Shown: positions 11,559-17,984 of the stretch, piece by piece
How the letters are laid out: each line of letters begins with the position of its first letter
Numbering within the stretch: position 1 is the first letter of the stretch
Assembly: GCA_002709295.1 (NCBI GenBank)
Contig: PAQL01000042.1
Coordinates: 1 to 60,863 of the forward strand
Reading direction: 5' to 3'
DNA: 60,863 nucleotides
Source of the DNA: Phycisphaerae bacterium
Lineage (GTDB): Bacteria; Planctomycetota; Phycisphaerae; Phycisphaerales; SM1A02
Translations under genes and position numbers: made by a program
The notes under the pieces: model-generated
What the model was told of the DNA's origin: nothing
Seen by the model: the letters and a program-made list of their open reading frames with translations, nothing else
Databases searched by the model: none

Positions 11559-11590
11559 AAAAAGCCACCCGACCTTCGATCGGCCGGGTG
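11559..11590 (-). terminator. Rho-independent terminator (minus strand)
   Basis: On the minus strand a hairpin with CACCCG/CGGGTG arms is followed directly by five T residues (complement of 11559-11563). It lies upstream of the ThuA-like gene and downstream of tRNA-Ala, about 330 bases after the tRNA hairpin, with no convincing protein gene between. It could end tRNA-Ala readthrough or a small RNA. The rest of 11481-11917 holds no supported gene. Confidence 0.6.
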
Positions 11591-11917
11591 ACTCGTCTCT
11601 CTCACCGGTGGATTGCCGAGCGTGGTCGTCGCCGTGCTCGGTGTCGTCCTGTCGTCGTTGATGGGGCCCCTGCGTGATGGATCGGCACGGGCTCTTGACG
11701 GGATCTGAATGGCCGGACACGACCTTCGGCCTGGCTCTTCGTTCCGGGGTCCTGGCGCCGGATGAGGATTCAACCGGCGTCACCCCCATCATGCGAAAAC
11801 CAGCTGCTCCAGCGCAGGACAAGGCGGGAAATCACGGCACTTGCCTGCTTCCGGGGCCGAGGCCGTCGGTTCATGGCGGAACAAGCCCTCGGAGGCGATC
11901 GGCGACCCCGGAACGAG

Positions 11918-11950
11918 CACCGCCCCCGATCCTGAGGATCGGGGGCGGTG
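11918..11950 (-). terminator. Perfect 15-bp hairpin after tRNA-Ala
   Basis: Arms 11918-11932 and 11936-11950 (CACCGCCCCCGATCC and its complement) close a 3-base loop. It begins five bases beyond the tRNA 3' end on the minus strand. No T-run follows, but the position and strength fit a processing or termination structure. The same core is seen at 17452-17481. Confidence 0.55.
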
Positions 11951-11955
11951 GGACA

Positions 11956-12028
11956 TGGAGCCGATCGGGGTCGAACCGACAACCTCCTCGATGCGACCGA
12001 GGCGCTCTCCCAATTGAGCTACGGCCCC
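11956..12028 (-). tRNA. tRNA-Ala (CGC anticodon)
   Basis: A full cloverleaf can be drawn in 73 nt: acceptor GGGGCCG/CGGCTCC with the G3-U70 pair that marks alanine tRNAs, D arm GCTC/GAGC, anticodon stem CCTCG/CGAGG with loop GTCGCAT (anticodon CGC, codon GCG), T arm with loop TTCGACC, discriminator A. The CCA end is not encoded. A possible promoter with TACACT at 12075-12080 (minus strand) lies about 47 bases upstream, but its -35 box is poor. Confidence 0.93.
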
Positions 12029-12145
12029 AATAGTGGGTCTGGACTGGTTCCCGCCAACCACCGCGGGACCGCGAAGTGTACCGACCTCCCGGGCGGTCGG
12101 CCAGAGCCGATCGCGTGGCCTGGAGGCCGATTTCGCGGTTCGCCC

Positions 12146-12526
12146 TCAGGCGCAGGTCGAGCAGCGGCCGGAGAGCGTCAATTCGTGGTGCTCGAGCTTG
12201 AATCCCTCGGGGAGGAGCTTCTTGAGGCCGCCGGCACAGCCCGCGACGTCGTAGATGCGGTCGCACACCGTGCAGTGGAAGTGGTGGTGGTGGGTGGCGG
12301 CGACGCTGGTGAGCTCGTAACGGTCCGCCCCGCCCGGGATCGGGACCGTGGTGATCTCGTTGTCCTCCTGAAGCCGTCGGACCACGCGGTAGACCGTCCG
12401 CACGCCCAGACTCGGAACGGTCACGGCGGCTTTCTCGTGGATCTCCTCGATCGAGAGCGGGCGGCCCGCATTCTCGATCGCGGCTCGGATCGCCTCGGTC
12501 TGCCTGGTGGTGCGTTGCTGGGGCAT
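12146..12526 (-). CDS. Fur-family metal regulator, possibly Zur-like
   Basis: 126 residues. The winged helix (RTTRQTEAIRAAIENAGRPL ... VRTVYRVVRRLQEDNEI) is followed by the dimerisation domain with the metal-ligand stretch HHHHFHCTVCD near 79-88 and a second Cys pair CSTC at the C-terminus, which together form the structural zinc site. The start is ATG at 12526 (PQQRTTRQ); the frame extends upstream but a promoter at 12543-12571 lies inside that extension. It is divergent from a ZIP metal transporter, so sensing of zinc, or another divalent metal, is the best guess. Confidence 0.88.
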   Translation of the reverse strand: MPQQRTTRQTEAIRAAIENAGRPLSIEEIHEKAAVTVPSLGVRTVYRVVRRLQEDNEITTVPIPGGADRYELTSVAATHHHHFHCTVCDRIYDVAGCAGGLKKLLPEGFKLEHHELTLSGRCSTCA

Positions 12527-12542
12527 GGGGGACTCGTCCCGA

Positions 12543-12571
12543 AGGATAGCCACGAGACCATCGGATGCCAA
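12543..12571 (-). promoter_or_regulatory. Promoter of the Fur-family gene
   Basis: On the minus strand TTGGCA (12571-12566), a 17-base spacer and TATCCT (12548-12543). The predicted start is near 12536, only about ten bases before the ATG, so the leader is very short and has no clear ribosome binding site. Confidence 0.6.
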
Positions 12572-12579
12572 CAGCAGCG

Positions 12580-12603
12580 TACAATTCCCGGGTCGAGCGA
12601 CCC
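12580..12603 (+). promoter_or_regulatory. Possible promoter and operator of the ZIP gene
   Basis: TACAAT at 12580-12585 is a fair -10 box, though its -35 box is weak. Just after it, at the expected transcription start, GGGTCG and CGACCC (12590-12595, 12598-12603) form an inverted repeat around AG. A regulator bound here would block transcription; the Fur-family protein next door is the obvious candidate. Confidence 0.3.
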
Positions 12604-12665
12604 CGTGATCCCGGAATCCGAGGCTCCGTCTCGGGCGTGCGAACCCACCGTCGGCGGAACCTCTC

Positions 12666-13721
12666 ATGGATGCGCTGCCCACCCTCGTCGTCTACAGCCT
12701 GGTGATCCTCGTCGTCTCGGTGGCGGGGGGGCTGGTCCCGTCCCTGATCACTCTCAACCACCGACGGATGCAGCTCGCACTCTCCCTGGTCTCCGGGGTG
12801 ATGCTCGGAGTCGGTCTGCTGCACATGCTCGGCCATGCGGTCGAGATGCCGCTTCATGCCCCGCCGGGATCCGATCCGCCCTCGATCCACGTGGTGATGC
12901 TCGCCGCGGTGGGGGGGTTCCTCGTGATGTTCCTGCTGGAACGCTTCTTCTGCTTCCATCACCACGAGACCCCGGAGGAACATGGCCCGGTCGGTGGTGA
13001 GGATCACGCTCCCGGCGATGAAGGCGGCCACGGGACGACGGGCTCGAGGCACCGACTGCACTGGGTCGGGGCTTTCATCGGGCTGACCGTCCATACGCTG
13101 CTTGCCGGTCTCGCCCTGGGCGCGGCGGTGGGGGCGGGGGTCGCGAGTCTGGACCGGCTCGAGGCCGGTGGCGAGGTTCATGCCGCGACCTGGCTGGGGA
13201 TTCCCGGCTTCGCGGTCTTTCTCGGCATCGTGCTGCACAAACCCTTCGACTCCTTCACGATCATCGCGCTCATGCGTCACTCCGGCCGGGCGGGCCTCGT
13301 GGTGCACCTCGTGAACATCGCCTTCGCCCTCGTGATCCCCATCGGGGTGGGCCTCTACTTCGCGGGTGCCGACCTCGCGGGTGATTCGATCGCCTTCACC
13401 TCGCTCGCCCTCGCCTTCAGTGCCGGGACGTTCATCTGCATCGCGGCCAGCGACGTGCTTCCGGAGCTTCAGTTCCACCGCCACGACCGCGTCGCGCTGA
13501 CCGCGATGCTGGTGCTGGGACTGGCGATCGCCTGGGGGAGCGGGATCTTCGAGGCCGCAGGGCATGACCACGGCCACGCCGGGCATGGTCATGACCACGG
13601 CCATCAGGGTCACGATCATCACGGTCACGACCACCACGGTCACGACCACCACGGTCACGACCACCACGGTCACGACCACGATCCGGGACCGATGCAGGGG
13701 CCACTCCCTGAGGGCTCTTGA
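12666..13721 (+). CDS. ZIP-family divalent metal transporter
   Basis: 351 residues with about eight membrane segments. The ZIP core is visible in the second half: AFIGLTVHTLLAGLALGAA and VFLGIVLHKPFDSFTIIALM, where His residues within the helices form the metal site. Two His-rich cytoplasmic-loop-like tracts are present, one near 100-125 and a C-terminal tail made of GHDHH repeats. ZIP proteins move zinc, iron or manganese into the cytoplasm. The gene is divergent from a Fur-family regulator, 139 bases away, which suggests metal-responsive control. Confidence 0.9.
   Translation: MDALPTLVVYSLVILVVSVAGGLVPSLITLNHRRMQLALSLVSGVMLGVGLLHMLGHAVEMPLHAPPGSDPPSIHVVMLAAVGGFLVMFLLERFFCFHHHETPEEHGPVGGEDHAPGDEGGHGTTGSRHRLHWVGAFIGLTVHTLLAGLALGAAVGAGVASLDRLEAGGEVHAATWLGIPGFAVFLGIVLHKPFDSFTIIALMRHSGRAGLVVHLVNIAFALVIPIGVGLYFAGADLAGDSIAFTSLALAFSAGTFICIAASDVLPELQFHRHDRVALTAMLVLGLAIAWGSGIFEAAGHDHGHAGHGHDHGHQGHDHHGHDHHGHDHHGHDHHGHDHDPGPMQGPLPEGS
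13620..13679 (+). repeat. Four exact 15-bp tandem repeats in the ZIP gene
   Basis: The unit CACGGTCACGACCAC is repeated four times without change and codes HGHDH units of the C-terminal histidine-rich tail. Less regular copies precede it. Identity at the DNA level suggests recent slippage expansion. Confidence 0.9.
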
Positions 13722-13744
13722 GACGACGACCACCGGACCGCGGA

Positions 13745-13980
13745 AACATGATTATAGGACTATGGCGACGGGTTGCCACAAACCCGGCCCCGGTATCAAA
13801 CAATCGCTTAGTTTGGGCAAGCTTCCGTGAATCGAGAGGACCGGGGTTTACGATTCCTGGTGAATTGATATGGTGCGTGGAACAACTCGTCCAAGGGCTG
13901 TGCGGCCAAGGAGGAGAGTCGCCCAGCACCCGCGAGATTGATGTGAACCGCCGGCAGAGATGACCGGCGGTTCATCTTTT
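13745..13980 (+). ncRNA. Candidate structured RNA ending in a strong terminator
   Basis: The region between the ZIP gene and the small gene at 14171 is less GC-rich than its neighbours and has no convincing protein. Several helices can be drawn: CGGGTT/AACCCG near 13770, CCCCGGT/ACCGGGG enclosing CAAAC/GTTTG (about 13788-13845), and GGTGC/GCACC (about 13872-13930). It ends in the terminator at 13945-13980. I could not match it to tmRNA, RNase P, SRP or any riboswitch consensus I know. Start point near 13765 is a guess from a TATAGG-like -10 at about 13754. Confidence 0.35.
13945..13980 (+). terminator. Rho-independent terminator
   Basis: GAACCGCCGG (13945-13954) pairs perfectly with CCGGCGGTTC (13964-13973) around a 9-base loop, followed by ATCTTTT. 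This is the best plus-strand terminator between the ZIP gene and ileS. The remaining bases to 14170 show no feature I can support. Confidence 0.8.
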
Positions 13981-14170
13981 GCCCCACCTCCCTGGCCCCA
14001 CCTCCGGGGCTGATCCCTGCATGCCAGCCTCGACCCGGGCCGGGGGCCTCCGGTCCGGGATCCGGTGGCGGTGGCACGGACAGGGTTGAAATCCGCGATC
14101 CCGGTCGAGAATCCGCTCTCCACGCGGGCATCTCCACCCCGTGAGGGGGGACCGGGGATAGGCTCCGCCC

Positions 14171-14353
14171 ATGAAGTCAGAAAAGCTCCTCGCCGAACTC
14201 AACCGCCTCCGTCAGGATCTGGACAAGGATCCGAGCGATCTGGAGTGGTTCACCCTCCATCACGTGTTCTGCTTCGTCAGCTACAAGCATGGCGAGTTCC
14301 AGCAGTATCTCGACGAGGTGATCAAGCCCGGGGACGAGGTCCCCGAGGACTGA
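14171..14353 (+). CDS. Small acidic protein of unknown function
   Basis: 60 residues, starting MKSEKLLAELNRLRQDLDKD and continuing with an amphipathic, aromatic-rich middle (WFTLHHVFCFVSYKHGEF) and an acidic tail. No family is recognised. Codon use fits the neighbours and the composition is that of a real folded protein. It lies 61 bases upstream of ileS on the same strand. The ribosome binding site is not well defined (GGGGATAGG, about 10 bases upstream). Confidence 0.6.
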   Translation: MKSEKLLAELNRLRQDLDKDPSDLEWFTLHHVFCFVSYKHGEFQQYLDEVIKPGDEVPED

Positions 14354-14414
14354 GGCATCGGGTCGTGGTGGGGTATCCTGGTGCGATTCTCCGTGATCCC
14401 GGAAGCCTGCCCCC

Positions 14415-17234
14415 ATGTCTGAGCCAGCCTCCAAGCCCCGGTCCTTCAAGGACACCCTCAATCTTCCCTCCACCTCGTTTCCGATGCGGGCGAACCTCGC
14501 TCAGAACGAGGCCTCCAGCGTGTCCCGCTGGGAGAAGGAAGGTCTGTACCAGGCGATCGAGGAGGCCCGGGCGGAGGCGCCGATCTTCCGTTTTCACGAC
14601 GGCCCGCCGTATGCCAACGGCGCCATCCACGTCGGGCACCTGCTCAACAAGGTGTTGAAGGACATGGTGGTCCGCTCGCGGATCCTCGAGGGCATGAAGT
14701 GTGCCTACACCCCGGGTTGGGACTGTCACGGTCTTCCGATCGAGCATCGGGTGATGACCGAACTCCACGAGAAGGGCAAGGCGGAGAAGCTCGCCTCGCT
14801 CGATGACGACACCCGACGCATCGCCATCCGCCGGGAGTGCGCGAGCTACGCGGAGAAGTTCATCAAGCTCCAGTCGGGGCAGATGAAGCGGCTTCTCACC
14901 CTCGCCGACTACGACCATCCCTACCTCACCATGGATCCGGTCTTCGAGGCGCGGACCCTCGAGGTCTTCGCCGACATGGTCGAGCAGGGCATCGTGTATC
15001 GCGATCTCAAGCCGGTGCACTGGTCGATCGAGAACCGGACCGCGCTGGCCGAGGCCGAACTCGAGTACGAGGACCGCGAGGATCCGCAGGTCTTCGTGGA
15101 CTTCGAGGCCGCCGACCGCGAGGCGGTCGGACGCGCCTTCGATCTCGAGCTCGATGCGACGCCGAGCTTCATGATCTGGACCACCACTCCGTGGACCCTG
15201 CCTGCGAACCTCGCGATCGCGGTCGGGCCCCGCTACCGCTACGCCCTCGCCCGACTCGACGGACAGGAGACGGTGATCGCCCGGGAGCTTCTCGAGAAGG
15301 TGGTCGAGCAGTGCGGGATCGAGGAGGTGGAGGTGCTCGCCGAGTGCACCGGCAGCGAGCTGCTCGGCCTGGAGTACCGGCATCCGTTCATCGAACGGAC
15401 CGGACGGATACTCGAAGCCGACTACGTCACCCTCGAGGACGGCACGGGCCTCGTCCACACCGCCCCCGGTCACGGCCAGGAGGACTATCGCACCGGCCAG
15501 CGGGAGGGACTCGACGTCTACTGCCCGGTCCGGGGAGACGGCACCTACGACGACACCGTGCCAGAGTGGCTGGTGGGGAGGTCGATCTGGGAAGGCAACG
15601 AACTGGTCACCGCGAAGCTTCGGGAGAGCGGACACCTCGCCTACCACGAGATGTTCAACCACAGCTATCCCCACGACTGGCGATCGAAGACCCCGGTCAT
15701 CTTCCGCAGCACCGAGCAGTGGTTCGTCGCGGTGGACCGACCGACGAAGCGCGATCAGCGAAGCCTCCGCGACCTCGCGATGGACGCGACCCGCGAGGAC
15801 GTCGGTTTCATCCCCGAGTGGGGGCGGAACCGGATGCGGGGGATGCTCGAGTCCCGTCCCGACTGGTGCCTCTCCCGTCAGCGGGCCTGGGGCCTGCCGA
15901 TCCCCGCCTTCCGGGACGCCGAGGGACGCGTGTTGATGACCCCGGCCTCGGTCCGTTCGGTCGCCTCGGTCTTCGAGACCCGGGGTTCGGACGCCTGGTT
16001 CACCGACTCGCCCGCTGAACTCCTCGCGGGGTGGAACGCCGCCGACGATCCGGATGCGCCGGAGGGCATCGAGGTCTCCGGACTCGAGAAGATGTACGAC
16101 ATCTTCGACGTCTGGTTCGAGTCGGGCTCCAGCTGGGCGGCGGTCATGCGGGCCCGAGGTCAGGGGATCCCCGCGGATCTCTATCTCGAGGGAAGCGACC
16201 AGCACCGCGGATGGTTCCAGCTCTCGCTGCTGCCCGCCCTCGGAGCCACCGGGGCCCCGCCCTACCGCACCCTGCTGACGCACGGGTTCATGGTCGACAA
16301 GGACGGCCGGAAGATGTCCAAGTCCAGCGGCAACGCGCTGGTCGTCGACGATCTCCTCAAGGACTTCGGGGCCGACGTCTGTCGGTGGTGGGTCTCGTCC
16401 CTGCCCTTCGAGAACGACATCAAGGTCGATCTGGACTTCTTCAAGGTCGCGGGCGAGGGGTATCGCAAGATCCGCAACACCCTGCGGTTCCTGCTCGGCA
16501 ACCTGGCCGACTTCGATCCCGCGAAGGACGACATTCCGCTCTCGGAGGTCGATCCCGGCTCGATCGACGGCTGGATCCTCGCCGAGGCGGTGCGGGTGGA
16601 GCAGGCGGTGCGTCTGGCCTACCGTGAATACCGCTTCCGTGACGCCAACCAGCTCATCTACGACTTCTGCAACGACGCCCTCAGCTCGATCTACCTGGTC
16701 GCGACCAAGGACCGCCTCTACTGCGATGCGAAGGATTCCACGCGTCGTCGTCGAACCCGGGTGGTCATGCACAGGCTCGCCGAACTCCTATGTCGCCTGC
16801 TCGCACCGATCCTGCCGCACACCGCGGACGAGGCGTACCGGTCGATGCACGGTGAGGACGCGACGATCCACATGCAGGGTCCGCTGGACCTCTCCTACGA
16901 GTGCGACCACGAATGGATCGCGGTTCTGAATCTGCGAGAAGCCGCCTTGAAGCAGCTCGAGGCGGCCAAGGCCGACGGTCTGGACAACCCGCTGGATGCG
17001 GGGATCGTGGTGCCGGATCCCGAAGGAACCTTCGAGCGATTCGCCGACGATCTCGCCGATGCCTGCGGAGTGAGCCGGGCTCGCATGGTGCGGGAGCTCG
17101 GCGAGGTCGAGGTCGAGGATCTCCGCGAGGAGCCCCGCTGCGAGCGAAGTCGCAAGCGTGATGGAACGGTTCGAGCTCGATCCGATGGGACGATGCTCTC
17201 GGATCGCGACGCCGCGGCGATCGGACTCGAATAG
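14415..17234 (+). CDS. ileS: Isoleucine-tRNA ligase
   Basis: IleS charges tRNA-Ile and edits valine. The 939-residue class I synthetase has the HIGH signature as HVGH at 72-75, the CP1 editing domain (WTTTPWTLPANLAIAVGP, GTGLVHTAPGHG), the KMSKS loop near 632 and an anticodon-binding helix bundle. The bacterial C-terminal zinc ribbon is recognisable by spacing but has lost its ligands: the four Cys positions read C909, S912, S929 and D932. ATG start at 14415. It converges on the 17529 gene. Confidence 0.96.
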   Translation: MSEPASKPRSFKDTLNLPSTSFPMRANLAQNEASSVSRWEKEGLYQAIEEARAEAPIFRFHDGPPYANGAIHVGHLLNKVLKDMVVRSRILEGMKCAYTPGWDCHGLPIEHRVMTELHEKGKAEKLASLDDDTRRIAIRRECASYAEKFIKLQSGQMKRLLTLADYDHPYLTMDPVFEARTLEVFADMVEQGIVYRDLKPVHWSIENRTALAEAELEYEDREDPQVFVDFEAADREAVGRAFDLELDATPSFMIWTTTPWTLPANLAIAVGPRYRYALARLDGQETVIARELLEKVVEQCGIEEVEVLAECTGSELLGLEYRHPFIERTGRILEADYVTLEDGTGLVHTAPGHGQEDYRTGQREGLDVYCPVRGDGTYDDTVPEWLVGRSIWEGNELVTAKLRESGHLAYHEMFNHSYPHDWRSKTPVIFRSTEQWFVAVDRPTKRDQRSLRDLAMDATREDVGFIPEWGRNRMRGMLESRPDWCLSRQRAWGLPIPAFRDAEGRVLMTPASVRSVASVFETRGSDAWFTDSPAELLAGWNAADDPDAPEGIEVSGLEKMYDIFDVWFESGSSWAAVMRARGQGIPADLYLEGSDQHRGWFQLSLLPALGATGAPPYRTLLTHGFMVDKDGRKMSKSSGNALVVDDLLKDFGADVCRWWVSSLPFENDIKVDLDFFKVAGEGYRKIRNTLRFLLGNLADFDPAKDDIPLSEVDPGSIDGWILAEAVRVEQAVRLAYREYRFRDANQLIYDFCNDALSSIYLVATKDRLYCDAKDSTRRRRTRVVMHRLAELLCRLLAPILPHTADEAYRSMHGEDATIHMQGPLDLSYECDHEWIAVLNLREAALKQLEAAKADGLDNPLDAGIVVPDPEGTFERFADDLADACGVSRARMVRELGEVEVEDLREEPRCERSRKRDGTVRARSDGTMLSDRDAAAIGLE

Positions 17235-17278
17235 TCCGGCGTTCTTTCGGACGACGATCCCGGGTAGTGACAACTCCC

Positions 17279-17313
17279 GAAAAAGACACCCCCGAGCCTT
17301 CAGCCCGGGGGTG
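17279..17313 (-). terminator. Terminator for the minus-strand operon ending at 17529
   Basis: CACCCCCG (17287-17294) pairs with CGGGGGTG (17306-17313), with a small inner GC/GC helix. On the minus strand it is followed by five T residues (17280-17284). It would end transcription coming from the tRNA-binding protein gene; on the plus strand it also lies 52 bases after the ileS stop. Confidence 0.65.
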
Positions 17314-17451
17314 CGGTGGAACCGATTGCAGGGTGGATGCGTCGGTCCCCCCAGGAAGGTGCTTCGAATCGGTCGGCACGGGTGGTGCCTCCCCTCCAGG
17401 TAGGTGGCGGGAGGCCGCGTGTGACGCTAGTTCATCACCGATGGGGTGAAG

Positions 17452-17481
17452 ACCGCCCCCGGATCGGAATCCGGGGGCGGT
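17452..17481. terminator. Perfect 13-bp GC hairpin between convergent genes
   Basis: ACCGCCCCCGGAT (17452-17464) and its exact complement (17469-17481) close a CGGA loop. It stands between the convergent ileS and tRNA-binding-protein genes and shares its ACCGCCCCCG core with the hairpin after tRNA-Ala. No T-run follows on either strand. A weaker stem (GCCTCCC/GGGAGGC) lies near 17388-17416. Otherwise 17235-17528 appears empty. Confidence 0.5.
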
Positions 17482-17528
17482 GGTTCGAGGGGTTCGATCG
17501 GATGGAGATGTCGGGGGGGGGAATCCGC

Positions 17529-17984
17529 TCAGCTGACCCGGGAGCCGGCGGCGACCGGCTTCTCGATCGTCACCACCACCACGTCGCGCTCATCGGGACC
17601 GGGCCTGCCCTCGGCGTCCGCGGGCGGCTCGGCCTTGAGATCGCTGGCCGCGAGGATCATGCCCTGGCTGATCTCGCCGCGAAGCTTGCGGGGTTCCAGG
17701 TTCGCCACGATGACGACCTGCCTGCCGACCAGGCTCTCCGGTTCATACCACGCCTTCACGCCCGCACAGACCTGACGGCCCTCGGGGGTTCCGTCGTCGA
17801 GGGTCACCTTGAGAAGCTTGTCCGCGTTGGGATGGGCCTCGCAGGCCGTCACGGTGGCGACTCGCAGGTCCAGCTTCGAGAAGTGTTCGAAGTCGATGTT
17901 GGGCAGGGCCTCTTCGGTGCTCAAGGACGTCTCCGCGGCTGGGGGTGGGGAGGGATCGATCTCAACTGGTCGTGGTGTCGGCAT
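17529..17984 (-). CDS. tRNA-binding domain protein (MetG C-terminus/Trbp111-like)
   Basis: 151 residues. After a short proline-rich lead, residues 40-150 form the OB-fold EMAP-II-type tRNA-binding domain: FSKLDLRVATVTACEAHPNADKL is the classic entry, followed by GRQVVIVANLEPRKLRGEISQGM. Such domains occur at the end of MetRS or free-standing (Trbp111, CsaA), where they bind the tRNA elbow. No synthetase is attached here. ATG at 17984 is preferred; it overlaps the end of the upstream gene by 23 bases, suggesting coupled translation. A TTG near 17925 is an alternative start. Confidence 0.82.
   Translation of the reverse strand: MPTPRPVEIDPSPPPAAETSLSTEEALPNIDFEHFSKLDLRVATVTACEAHPNADKLLKVTLDDGTPEGRQVCAGVKAWYEPESLVGRQVVIVANLEPRKLRGEISQGMILAASDLKAEPPADAEGRPGPDERDVVVVTIEKPVAAGSRVS

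Noticed and set aside
13620-13679. Regular 15-bp repeats as a CRISPR array
   Set aside because: Repeats are contiguous without spacers and code a His-rich protein tail.
13745-13980. tmRNA, RNase P, SRP or known riboswitch in the ZIP-14171 gap
   Set aside because: I compared by eye with conserved cores of these RNAs and found no match, so only a generic structured-RNA call is made.
14322-16772. Long open frame of over 800 codons on the minus strand opposite ileS
   Set aside because: It mirrors ileS codon structure, has His/Asp/Arg-rich shadow composition and no known motif. The plus strand clearly encodes IleS.
17316-17450. A tRNA or riboswitch between the hairpins after ileS
   Set aside because: Only short stems can be drawn; no cloverleaf or known aptamer core is present.
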